64,000 nucleotides of DNA from Rhizomys pruinosus (Eukaryota; Chordata; Mammalia; Rodentia; Spalacidae): positions 1,922,321-1,986,320 of the forward strand of contig VZQC01005585.1 of the NCBI GenBank assembly GCA_009823505.1, read 5' to 3'. The position numbers were made by a program, and so were the translations under genes. Shown here piece by piece: positions 1 through 9,599 of the stretch (positions within the stretch are counted from its first letter, which is position 1; every line of letters begins with the position of its first letter). The notes beneath the pieces were generated by a model. That model was not told where the DNA came from. It did no database searches and worked only from the letters and a program-made list of their open reading frames with translations.

Positions 1-613
1 CTAGCAGTCACATGTGAGAAAGAACATGTGATGTTTGCCTTTCTGGGTCTGGGTTATTTCATGCAAGATAATTGTTTCCAAGTTAATAAAAACACTTCAG
101 AAATTAGTTCTCAATTTTCACAGTATCAGAATCATTAGGAAGGGGAACTTAATGAGTATTCATAACTAACCAAATACTGTAAATAGGATTTAAAATAAGT
201 AAGACTGAGCAGGGCATGGTGGCCCACGCCTTTAATCCTAGCACTTGGGAGGCAGAGGCAGGTGGATCTTTGTGAGTTCAAAGCCAGCCTGGTCTACAGA
301 GTGAGTTCCAGGACAGCTGGGGCTATAGGGAGATCTTGTCTCGAAAATACCAAAAAACAAAACAAAACATAGTGGTGCTAGGATTAAGGCGTGGGCCACC
401 ATGCCCTGCTCAGTCTTTATTTTTAAATCCTATTTACAGTATTTGGTTAGTTATGAATACTCATTAAGTTCCCCTTCCTAATGATTCTGATACTGTGAAA
501 ATTGAGAACTAATTTCTGAAGTGTTTTTATTAACTTGGAAACAATTATCTTGAGATGAATAACCCAGACCAGAAAGGCAACATCACATGTTCTTTCTCAC
601 ATGTGACTGCTAG
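1..613. repeat. Large imperfect inverted repeat (palindrome) around a B1
   Basis: The left arm 1-244 is matched in reverse complement by the right arm 375-613, with the body of a B1 between. The arms are nearly identical. Differences are mostly 1-4 base indels, for example AGACCC against AGACC, and TTACTTATTTT against TTATTTTT on the complementary strand. See the findings for the misassembly reading. Confidence 0.9.
207..363 (+). repeat. B1 SINE
   Basis: 7SL-derived B1: 5' GGGCATGGTGG, central GGAGGCAGAGGCAGG and GCCTGGTCTACAGAGTGAG, then GTCTCGAAAA and an A-rich tail. It carries the variant TTCAAAGCCAGCC, also found in the copy at 1429. The preceding AAATAAGTAAGACT (193-206) is the likely left target-site copy. 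Confidence 0.9.
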
Positions 614-1230
614 CTTTGAATCTTTAGTGTATTTTTTTCTATTGAGAAACCCATAGAGGTCAGTGAACTGGTTAGGGATGGAGGTGACGGGCTTCCTGGG
701 AAGGAGATTAGATGTCAGTGATATAAAAGGGGAGAGGGGAATCATGGAATAGAAGGGTTAAATGGAGTGGGGAATGGGAAGGGTAAGTAGAGGAGGGAGT
801 ATGGAGAGGGCTAACTAATAGGAAAGCCTTTTGAAAAAGTCGTATAGAAACTACACTATAGAATCTTCTTAAATATATACATACTTTATATAATTATGCT
901 TATATAAATATAAATCATATATATATTTTTACATATATATTCACATAATAAAGAGTTTAAATGAAATTACCCTATAATCGGAAGGGGGATCAAGGCCCTA
1001 TGCACTACAGACACTACAAGCTAACAATTAAATGCTCAATTGCAGAATGGCTCCCTCTTTTACAGTGTGTTGACCTACAACAAGCACTGGGCATTGCCAT
1101 TGCTCTTGGTTGCCCTTCAGAATCTTGATGGTAAGACCTATTGCTGAAGACCTACATAAGTGACTCATAGAACAAAGATGGTGCTGGTAGTTTTGAAATT
1201 CCCCGGTGAGAGGCACTGCTTTAGAACAGA
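614..1230. repeat. Unclassified decayed rodent repeat sequence
   Basis: Purine-rich stretch (670-830), AT-rich stretch (870-960), then sequence with the general look of rodent interspersed repeats (old L1- or LTR-like). I cannot name a family from the sequence alone, and no coding frame is credible. Confidence 0.3.
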
Positions 1231-1427
1231 ATTGGAAGCAGCATCCCTTAGATTAACTGCACATAATGTTGAAGCTTATGCACTTTTGCTTTCTTAACTA
1301 AGGCAGAGTAGGCTATTTTGACAACATTAAGCAGTTAAAGAAAAAATTATTTAGGATTTGCAAAAATTATGAAATTATACTAATTTGGCTACGTATGGTT
1401 TAATATTTTGAATTCAGAATCCATTTA

Positions 1428-1428
1428 N
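1428..1428. other. Ambiguous base (N), probable assembly join
   Basis: The only N in the window. It sits exactly where a B1 begins without its 5' 35-40 bases, which suggests a join between contigs inside a repeat. Confidence 0.8.
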
Positions 1429-1580
1429 TTGGGAGGCAGAGGCAGGTGGATCTTTGTGAGTTCAAAGCCAGCCTGGTCTACAGAGTGAGTTCCAGGACAG
1501 CTGGGGCTACAGGGAGACCCTGTCTCGAAAAAGACCAAAAAAATAAAATAAAATAAAATAAAATAAAATAATAAAATAAA
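1429..1580 (+). repeat. B1 SINE, 5' end missing, with (AAAAT)n tail
   Basis: The B1 body runs 1429-1536 (GGGAGGCAGAGGCAGGTGG to GTCTCGAAAAAGACC), followed by an AAAAT repeat tail. The sequence AAATAAGTAAGACT follows at 1579-1592. It matches the bases just before the B1 at 207, so the two B1 pieces may be one element split by the assembly. Confidence 0.9.
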
Positions 1581-1592
1581 ATAAGTAAGACT

Positions 1593-1775
1593 AAGGGTTC
1601 ACCTAGTAGAGTGCTTGCTAGTACATTGGATGCCCTGTGTTCCATCCTCAGCACCACATAAAAGTGGGTATGGTGCTGCACTTGAGAAGGCATGAGGTCG
1701 GAAGTTCAAGGTTATTCTCTACTAAATAGGAAATTTGAACCCAGCCTGAGATAAATGAGAATCTTTCTCAAAAAT
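1593..1775 (+). repeat. B4-type SINE (ID-like plus B1-like)
   Basis: Starts with an ID/tRNA-like part (TAGAGTGCTTGCTAG, then TTCCATCCTCAGCACCACA) and continues into a B1-like part (GTGGTATG-like start, GAAGTTCAAGG, CCAGCCTGAG, TCTCAAAAA). This order is typical of rodent B4. Confidence 0.65.
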
Positions 1776-2404
1776 GAATTATTAAATAAACTAACAATTT
1801 TGAATATCTGCCAAGAAATGGAAGAAAACAATTAACAAAGTGTATTTTTCTAGCTGTCATTCAATTATAAAAATGTCACTTCAACTTTTTAATTATAAAA
1901 ATGATAAACCATTTATGAAGCAAATCCTTGCATCTTTTAGAGGAAAAGTACCAACAGAGAAGATTTTATTTTATGCCACTTACAAATGAATCAAAAACTG
2001 CCGCTTAACTCCACAATTCTTTTCCTGTGATCTGGTACCTGGTTTTATGGAAATGTAGTAGAAATGAAGGCAATATTACAAATGGGAAAGCTCTGGTATT
2101 TTAGAAAACAGAAAAATATTTTATGAGGGAGCATAAATTCTACGCCACCCTTAATCAGCATTTGACGTCTGTGAAAGCAGAGCTGTTGTCAAAATGTGAA
2201 GTGTCACAGTACATGGAAATCTGGAAAATTCCTCAAAAGTGGCGGGAAATTAACATGGGTAGATACCTACCCACTGACAGAACAGAATGAAAGTCTCAGG
2301 AATAACAAGACTGGTTATGGAAATGCAAAATTGTTACTCTACAAAAATTAAAAGAAATGAAGAGGCTATTTTCAAAACTACAGTTGCATTCATTTATCTT
2401 TATA

Positions 2405-2470
2405 AAAGACAGACAGACAGATAAAGAGACAGAGAGAGAGAGACAGAGAGAGAGACAGAGAGAGAGAGAG
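2405..2470 (+). repeat. (CAGA)n/(GA)n microsatellite
   Basis: CAGA units grade into AGAGAG units with interspersed GACAG. Confidence 0.9.
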
Positions 2471-2713
2471 TTCTCTAAGGTTACCTCATAGCAGAATCAA
2501 ACTGAGCTATCCCCAACTACCTGCTCATCATTTAACTGTCTGTGACTGAGAGTCCTCATAAAAGTCAGGTGAATGGTATAATCAAAAAGCAGAAACAGGG
2601 AGTTTTCTTGTCAACCAGTTCTCACTACTGGGAACCTGGACACTAATGATTAACACTGCTGCTAGATTTGGCTTCAGCGCCAAATGGTCAGAAACATGAG
2701 GCAAAACCTGTTT

Positions 2714-2815
2714 TCTTGACTATGGTATAACTTTTAAATTTGATATTCTAAAATGAAAATTATTTTTTCCAACAAATTATGCATATTTATAATCTCATGT
2801 ACATTTAAAACTATA
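2714..2815 (+). repeat. Diverged direct repeat, copy 1 (partner at 6078-6176)
   Basis: Begins GACTATGGTATAACTTTTAAA and matches 6078-6176 over about 100 bases at roughly 80% by eye. I cannot assign a family. Confidence 0.6.
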
Positions 2816-2841
2816 AAGATGAATTTTTGCATATACGCAAT

Positions 2842-3201
2842 TGTATTAGTCACTTTTCTGTTGCTGTGATAAAACACCATGACCAAGGGAACTTATAAAA
2901 GGAAGAGTTTATTTGAGCTTTACGATTGACAGTTCCAGGGAATTAAGAGTCCATTGTGGTGGGAAGCATGGTGGCCGGGGCTGGAGCAGCAAGCCAAGGT
3001 TCACATCTCCCAATGAGCACAGGAGGCAGAGAGAGACTGGAGACCGCAAGACTTGTTGAACTCACTAAGCCTGCTCCCAATGACGTACTTCCTCCAGCAC
3101 AGCCACACCTTCTAAGACCTCCAAGAACAGTGCCACCAACTGGAGACAAAATGTCTGAATACTTAAAGCCTATGGGGGACACTCTCATTCAAACCACCAC
3201 A
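2842..3201 (-). repeat. 3' LTR of the MaLR provirus
   Basis: Direct repeat of 4834-5196, with TG...CA ends and the same AATAAACTCTTCC motif on the minus strand. Confidence 0.85.
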
Positions 3202-3220
3202 TTCCACTCCCTGGCCCCCA
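3202..3220 (-). other. Polypurine tract of the MaLR provirus
   Basis: The minus strand reads TGGGGGCCAGGGAGTGGAA directly before the 3' LTR TGTGG. Confidence 0.7.
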
Positions 3221-3478
3221 TAGGCTCATGACCATATAAAGTGCAAAATGCATTTAGTCCAATCTTAAAAGTCCCCATAGTCTTTACCAGTCTCAATTCT
3301 ATTCAAGTCTATAATCCAAAATCTCTTCTGAGACACAGGCCAATCTCTTAACTATAAGCTCCTGTAAAATCAAAAGGCAAATTACTTACTCCCAACATAC
3401 AGTGGAACTGAATACACATTCCCATTCCAAAAGGGAGGAATAGAGGCATAGTGAGGAAATACTGGACCAAAACAGACC

Positions 3479-3590
3479 GAAAACCAGCAGGGCAAACACC
3501 AAGTCCAGTAACTCCATGTGCAACTTCTGGGACTGAAAACCAGCAGGGCAAACACCAAGTCCAGTAACTCAATGTGCAACTTCTGGGACT
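3479..3590. repeat. 56-bp tandem duplication inside the MaLR internal region
   Basis: Two copies, 3479-3534 and 3535-3590, differ at one or two bases (AACTCCATG against AACTCAATG). Confidence 0.9.
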
Positions 3591-4420
3591 TTGCTTCCAA
3601 AGAGCTTAGATGGCTCAGCTCTTCCAGCTTTGCTTGCAACATACATCTCTTTCTTAGGCTGGTACCACTCCCTGTATGCAGCTCTCCTTGGCAAATATCT
3701 CACAGGTCTGGCATCTCGAATGTCTTCTTGGGGTCTCCACTGCCAACCAGGCTTCACATTCACAGCTTCACGCAATGGCCTATCAGGGCATTCTTTATTC
3801 AGAGATGCCCCTGCTGCACTCTGCCTGGCCTCTGCTGCTCTCTGAAACTGTGGAGCAAGAACTGATGACCCCTTCACTCTTGCAAACTTCATGCCTCTAA
3901 AACCAGCACCATGTGAATGAAACTGCCGAGTTTGGCTGCAAGTTTGGGATGGACCCTGGCCTATTTCAACCACATTTGCAACTTTTCTCTGCCCTGGACT
4001 TGTTGGAGCAGAAAACCCTTTCAGTATTTTTCTTTCAAAAGCTGGAGGATTAGCTGGGTGTGGTCTTGCCCTGAAAGTACTGTTTCTGTTGTTTACTTGT
4101 AAATCTTGAGGCCCTTCCTTAATCACTCTTTTTCCATTGTTTACTTGTAAATAGCTAGGCCTCTCCTTAATAACTTTAATCTCCTTATGAAAGTGAGCCT
4201 TTCCTTCACATGCTTTGGCCACACCTTTAATCTTCCTAGTGTACTTTTCAGATCCAAACTGTACATTCTGCATTTCTTTCTGCCCCATTTGCTCTTTTTC
4301 ACTGTAGATCTGCACAATATTCACCATTAATAGCCACGCCACCATTTCTACATTAGGCTGTCTTGAAATATCCTCTGCCAAAGACATTAGTCCATTGCTT
4401 TTCAACTTAGCATCAGGCAA
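3569..4420 (-). pseudogene. Open frame in the MaLR internal region (283 codons), relic
   Basis: A 283-codon frame on the element's own sense strand. It is basic and rich in Arg, Lys, Ala and Pro, with no zinc knuckle, protease or polymerase motif that I recognise. The element's preceding reading frame is interrupted by an antisense B1 (4454-4604), so the start seen here is probably not the original. The 3' end runs into a 56-bp tandem duplication, and 56 is not a multiple of 3. It is most likely a relic of the MaLR internal ORF. Whether it is expressed cannot be judged from sequence. Confidence 0.4.
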
Positions 4421-4453
4421 GCGTTTGGGCTGTGGGCAAACTGCTGCCAGGCT

Positions 4454-4604
4454 CTTTTTTTTTGGTCTTTTTGAGACAGGGTCTCCCTGTAATTCCAGCT
4501 GTCCTGGAACTCACTCTGTAGACCAGGCTGGCCTTGAACTCACAAAGATCCGCCTGCCTCTGCCTCCCAAGTGCTAGGATTAAATGCATGCGCCACCATG
4601 CCAG
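4454..4604 (-). repeat. B1 SINE inside the MaLR provirus
   Basis: Antisense B1: T-tract, GAGACAGGGTCTCCCTG, CTGTAGACCAGGCTGGCC, CTCCCAAGTGCTAGG, CGCCACCATGCC. A short AAAGAG target duplication is possible. It is younger than the provirus. Confidence 0.9.
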
Positions 4605-4809
4605 ACTCTTTGTCAAAATATTCCAGTTGTTGCCTAAGTCTTTATTTTCCTCTGGAACTACATTTTTTGCAGCAATGCTTTCTTCCAGGCTTCTACTAGA
4701 ATGGCCCCTTAAGGTCTGCTTACAGTAGTCAACAGCTTTTCTAGCCCAAAATTCCAAAGTCTTTCACATTTCTCCAAACATCCACATGGTCAGGTTCTTC
4801 ACAGCCAAC

Positions 4810-4827
4810 ACCCCACTTCTGGTACCA
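4810..4827 (-). other. Primer binding site, tRNA-Leu type
   Basis: The minus strand reads TGGTACCAGAAGTGGGGT six bases after the 5' LTR. It differs by one base from the complement of a mammalian tRNA-Leu(TAA) 3' end as I know it. Leu priming is the norm for ERVL-related elements. Confidence 0.7.
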
Positions 4828-4833
4828 AATAAT

Positions 4834-5196
4834 TGTATTAGTCACTTTTCTGTTGCTGTGATAAAACACCATGACCAAGGGAACTTATAAAAGGAAGAGT
4901 TTATTTGAGCTTATGATTGATGGTTCCAGGGAATTAGAGTCCATTGTGGCGGAAAGCATGGTGGCCAGGGCTGGAGCAGCAAGCCAAGTGTCACATCTCC
5001 CAATGAGCACAGGAAGCAGAGAGAGAGAGACTGGAGACCGCAAGGCTTGTTGAACTCACTAAGCCTGTCCCCAATGACGTACGTCCTCCAGCACAGCCAC
5101 ACCTCCTAAGACCTCCAAGAATAGTGCCACCAACTGGAGACAAAATGTCTGAATACTTAAAGCCTACGAGGGGACACTCTCATTCAAACCACCACA
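4834..5196 (-). repeat. 5' LTR of the MaLR provirus
   Basis: Direct repeat of 2842-3201. On the minus strand it carries AATAAACTCTTCC near its 3' end, the likely polyadenylation signal. Confidence 0.85.
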
Positions 5197-5487
5197 GTAA
5201 TTATTCTCAAATTTTTTAAGAATGTTTCCATGTTTTCATCCTATCCCATACCCAGGGTTCTGCCCAAGTGCAAAGACACCTCCCATTCCTCTCCAGACTC
5301 TTCCTGTACACTCCATAGTGCTCTTTTGCAGCCACAGATTAAACCACTATGGAAAAACCAAACCCAAACAAAAAAGTTGGTAGTAACATGAAAGAAGGTA
5401 ATCAGAAACAGAAAAAGCATTTGCTTCAACTCAATTATTGTCCGGAGTACTATGAAGATGGCAAAAGTAAAGTATAAACAGGTGAGG

Positions 5488-5562
5488 TGTGGAGTATGGC
5501 TTGGTGATGGAGTATTGTGTAGCATGTGTGAGGCCTTGGGGGTCACTCCCCAGCATCAAAAT
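5488..5562 (+). repeat. ID-type SINE
   Basis: tRNA-like ID features: GGTGATGGAGTATTG, GTGTAGCATGTGTGAGGCC, CACTCCCCAGCATCAAAA. Confidence 0.65.
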
Positions 5563-5572
5563 AACATGGACA

Positions 5573-5836
5573 GGGCTGGAGAGATGGCTCAGTGGTTAAG
5601 ATCACCGACTGCTTTTGCAGAGAACTCAGGTTCGATTCCCAGCACCCACATGGTAGCTAAGAACCGTCTTTAAGCTGGGCGAGGTGGTTCAGGCCTTTAA
5701 TCCTAGTACACAAGAGGTAGAGGCAAGCAGATCTCTGTGAGTTAAGGGCCAGCCTGGTCTACAGAGTGAGTTCCGGGCCATCTGGGGATATAGGGAGACC
5801 CTGTTTAAAAATAAAAAAAAAAAAAACAAAAAAACA
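5573..5836 (+). repeat. Composite B2-B1 SINE, copy A
   Basis: Positions 5573-5673 are the 5' part of a B2 (GGGCTGGAGAGATGGCTCAG, GGTTCGATTCCCAGCACCC, AAGAACCGTCTTTAA). From 5674 it is a full B1 (GCTGGGCGAGGTGG to GGGAGACCCTGTTT) with an A-rich tail. The B2 tail half is absent. The junction TTTAA|GC is the same as in the copy at 52398. A weak ACATGG repeat flanks the unit (5564-5569 and 5840-5845). Confidence 0.85.
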
Positions 5837-6077
5837 GGGACATGGCTAAAGTTATGTTCAATCTGAAATGCTTTGTAGATTTTTTTCCTGCTCTGAATGA
5901 GTGTGTGCTAGATAGCTATCTGCTATTAACAACAGACAAGATCAGAAAAGCTTCTTTTGCAACATTTATTTTTACTTCTTTTTTGAAAATGCATCAGATT
6001 TAGCCATCTTAACAAACAGCTGTATAAAAACATTTAAAAGTTAATTAAATTAGGGTACTTAAATAGTATCTGAAGAG

Positions 6078-6176
6078 ACTATGATATAACTTTTAAACTT
6101 GATATTCCAAAAATGAACATTGTTTTAGCCAACCAAATTACACATAAATATCTAATGTAAGTTTTGAACTTATTGT
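6078..6176 (+). repeat. Diverged direct repeat, copy 2 (partner at 2714-2815)
   Basis: Begins GACTATGATATAACTTTTAAA. The partner lies on the other side of the MaLR provirus. Confidence 0.6.
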
Positions 6177-7479
6177 AAAGGCCAACAACAGACAAATCCA
6201 TCTGCCCTGCATCTAAGGAGGAATGCGTTGGAGTATGAATAAACAATTTGCTCATTGCAAGTTTATTAAGTTCAAACAGATTGAAAACACTTTCATAGAT
6301 GCAGCAGTGAAAACAAACACGAAAACATACACAGAAACGCTACTGTTTTAAGGCCAACTCTAGAAGCTGGAAGCTTTTTAACCAGTATAATCTTTGCATA
6401 GCAAATGTGGCTTGAAAAAGTACCAACATAATTCCACAGATTTGCTAAAACATTACAAACAAGGTTTGGGTTTTTCTGTGTGTTGTTTGTTATTTTTAAT
6501 GGCTCTGTTAAAGAGGTGGGGGACTTCTGGTCAGAGAGTCTCAAATATTAACACTGCAATTAACAGGGACAGAGAAAACGTGCACCCAGTAATAATAGTG
6601 AGGGGATAATTATTCCTCTCAAATGCTCATTAAACCAGAAAAAATATTCAGAGCTTATTTTTTTCTTCAAAACACTGCCAAATCACAGCTAAGTCATGCT
6701 TCTGAGAAGAGGGAAGGAAGAAAAGTGGGAGGGAAGGAAGGAACAGCAGACCAAGAGAAGTAGAAGCAGCACGACAGCTAAAGCATCAACTTGAATGACG
6801 TCTTTTCTGGGGAAAAAAGCCTTGATTTTGTGGATGAATGGAATCAGAGATAGAGCAAGTGACCCTTATAAGGGAGATGGAGGAAGAGAAAGACAAACAC
6901 CAGAACTCATTCAGTTCAAGGCAACTTAAAAGCAAAATTTTCATTATATACACAGGAAAAAAGATGGTGTGTACAGTGCCCAAATCTATGACTTCACACT
7001 CAATTTTTACAATCACATCATAATACCAAATGACTTTGCTCCACATTATATTATAAAGCATAATTTCCTAGTAACCTGTATTGTTGTACAAATGAATTTA
7101 AGAAGGCTTTTTGCTATTGTTAAAGAAACAGAACTTTGAGGAAGCTGAATATTTGCCATCTAGTACAATTCCTTATTGGAAAGAGACTGGAGCCCCAAGG
7201 TAGAAGTGACCCTCTGCAGCCAGGGGAATAGTTATGAAGGTGAGATAGGAAATGAGCTCAGGGACCCTCTTTCTCTCTATCAGACTGTCCAGCAACTATC
7301 ACTTCACCTTTGTGTTCTTTGAAAGTACTGTGTCATACCTACCTGTCACCCAACAAAAAACATTTTAATGATCATTACATAATTTCATGATGTCACTAAT
7401 TATTTTTCCTTTCTTCTTTCTTCCGTCCCCCATCCCTCTCTCTTAAGGAAACGAGACTTTAGCTCCTATGTAATGGTTT

Positions 7480-8640
7480 TTCACAGAATTACAGCTTTAA
7501 GAATTAAACTGTATATTTCATACATAATATCTCAACCAGTCTTAATCACCTTTATACCCCCTTCTCCATTGGTGCCCTCACATAGTGCCCCCACTGGAGT
7601 TCATACATTCTGTCATTTGTGCTGGGTCCTAATGTGCCAAATTAATCTCCCCCACCATTCCTCAGTGCCAGTTTATCTACTGAGCACTAGTTGGCCTATT
7701 CCTGAGTCCCTCAGTTAAAGAAAGCCAATTCTTCCTCACCCAAATATAACCAGCTGCCACTATTTCTTCAGCTAAGATTGAGTTTCTGCAGTTCCATGCT
7801 GGGGTTTTGTCTGGTTGAGTTGCAAGGGTCTTGGGCCTACTGACACCAATGCTATTGGTTCATATGAGCAGGGTCCCAGAAGCCTGTAGGATCCTATTTC
7901 CACATGGTCTTTCATCACCACCCTGGCTCTTACCATCTTTCTGCCCCCTCTTCTGCAATGTTCCCTGAGCCCTGGGTGAGTGAAGCTGAATATAGATGAC
8001 CTGTCCATGGACACACACTCTGTAGACTTCTAATCTCCACAGTTTGGCCATTCATGCCCTTTGGAGTTCCTGGACCCGTGTTGCATGAGGGAGCTTTGTA
8101 AATAAGAATTAAGAGGTGAATGTCCTCTTGGCCCCTTGTTCTATGTTGCATGAGTCTTAGGTGTAGAGGTCGCATTGTAGATGTATCACTTTGTCTTGGT
8201 CAATTCACAGACAATGTCTGTATGTGTCCAGTGTGGGACTCTGAACTATTTTTCATCTGGTACAAAAAAAGCTGCTTTATTGAGAGGTGACTGGGATATT
8301 TGTCTGTAAATATAAAGACACCTATTTTGCTGTTAGTAAGATGTTACCTTAGCCTAGGGATGTGACAACCTCGGGAATTTCTCTAAGATCTATGACCTCT
8401 CTAGCTGTGTGCATCTGGCTATGTTTACAGTACCACACATGACTTTCCTCCCATTGAATGGGCTTTAAGTCCAATTATGGTACTACACATGAGTTTCTTC
8501 TCATTGAGTGGGCTTTAAATCCAATTAGTTAGCCATTAATTGGCCCCAAGATAAAAGTGCTACTACTGCACTGATGTTGTATGCTGTGCCAGACATTGAT
8601 ATGAATATTTGGTCTTAAAGCTGGTGTTGGACCATCAATT
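7480..8640 (-). repeat. L1 (Lx-like) 3' region, antisense
   Basis: On the minus strand, 7480-7560 ends with TATGTATGAAATATACAG, matching other L1 3' ends in the window. 7560-7640 is shared with 56110-56220. The rest is 3'-UTR-like with no ORF and has an approximately 50-bp tandem repeat at 8429-8527 (GGGCTTTAAGTCCAATTA units). The outer boundary is uncertain. Confidence 0.5.
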
Positions 8641-8649
8641 GCTCTTCTC

Positions 8650-8725
8650 CCTTAAGAAATTAAGACTGATTGAGAAGTTATGTATGAAATACACAAAAAT
8701 TCAATTAAAAACTAAGAAAAAGAAA
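8650..8725 (+). repeat. L1 3' terminus, sense
   Basis: GAAGTTATGTATGAAATACACAAA followed by A-rich sequence. It is inverted relative to the end at 7490-7550. Confidence 0.5.
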
Positions 8726-8889
8726 AACAAATATTATAAAATAATAAAACATTTTATTAAGAATTAATTAATAAATTAAACTGTATATTTAGAAGGCACT
8801 GAAGTATGTGTAAGGATAAAATTAATTTCAGTTGTCTGTAACTAGACTAAACACATATCAAAAACATAGTAACTTGAGTCAAAAGAAAA

Positions 8890-9310
8890 GTTAAGAGGCA
8901 GTTGCTGAGACTTGTACTCCGCCTGGCAAGCTATGCTGGCAAGCTATGGGCAGATGCCTTCTTCACAAATTTGTTTGTACCTGCTTGTTCAGATCATCAT
9001 AAAATTGACTACAGATATGTAAGAAGGGAGGAGCAGAAAGAATCAGTCATACCTTCCAACCAACCAGTTGGCACGAGTTGTATGTGTGGCGGGGGGGGGG
9101 GGGAGACTAATGGTATGAGCAGAGGAAGCTAGAGAGAGACTACTGCCTTCACCATTTTGTGTGGCTGCTGAGATGTAGAATTTGCTGTATGGTCTTAGGG
9201 GAGTCCCTCCCATACTTCTATAAACAACCCCCTCATTCACTGCTCTGCTAATAAGCCCAAATAAACTCACTAGGATTTTCTAAACTGCAGTATGGGGAAA
9301 TCATACCTTA
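8890..9310 (+). repeat. Candidate solo LTR, unclassified
   Basis: About 420 bp with TATAAA near 9219, AATAAA near 9260, a CCTCATTCACTGCTC stretch between, and a G13 run at about 9089-9102. It has the look of a rodent ERV LTR, but clear TG/CA ends and a target duplication were not found. Confidence 0.35.
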
Positions 9311-9407
9311 GGGACTGAGAGAGGAGGGGGCTGGAGGCTGCTTGCTCCTACCAAAGGAATTTTAGCAACAGAGGCAAATGGTTAAAGTCTAAAATTCAGA
9401 AAGTTGC

Positions 9408-9505
9408 TGGGCATGGTAGTGTACATCCATAATCATAGCACTGTGGAAGCTGGGGCAGGGTAATCTCAAGTTTAAGGCAAACCTGAGCTTCAAAAACAAA
9501 AACGA
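9408..9505 (+). repeat. Diverged B1/PB1-like SINE
   Basis: TGCTGGGCATGGTAGTGTAC, CATAATCATAGCACTGTGGAAGC and AAGGCAAACCTGAGC are B1-like but strongly diverged. Confidence 0.6.
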
Positions 9506-9545
9506 ATGCAGAAAAACCAAATAAACAACAATAAAACAGCTGGTG

Positions 9546-9547
9546 AA

Positions 9548-9590
<43 letters not shown>

Positions 9591-9592
9591 AT
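9546..9592 (+). repeat. (AAAT)n microsatellite
   Basis: About 11 AAAT units, perhaps grown from the B1 tail. Confidence 0.95.
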
Positions 9593-9599
9593 ATAGATT

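Larger units (their letters stand above)
2842..5196 (-). mobile_element. Complete ERVL-MaLR (ORR1/MT-type) provirus
   Basis: Non-infectious endogenous LTR element, minus strand, 2.36 kb. LTRs of about 360 bp (2842-3201 and 4834-5196) run TG...CA; on the minus strand they start TGTGGTGGTTTGAATGAGA and end AGTGACTAATACA. By eye they differ at roughly 5% of sites plus small indels, including one GAGA. A TGGTACCAGAAGTGGGG primer site follows the 5' LTR, and a polypurine tract precedes the 3' LTR. Flanks GCAAT (2837-2841) and GTAAT (5197-5201) look like a 5-bp target duplication with one change, as expected for ERVL-MaLR. The short internal region has no recognisable pol, as usual for MaLR. A B1 has inserted into it. 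Confidence 0.85.

Noticed and set aside
3348..3642. Short frames with repeated WTWCLPCWFS-type peptide
   Set aside because: They come from the 56-bp tandem duplication within the MaLR internal region, not from a protein repeat family.
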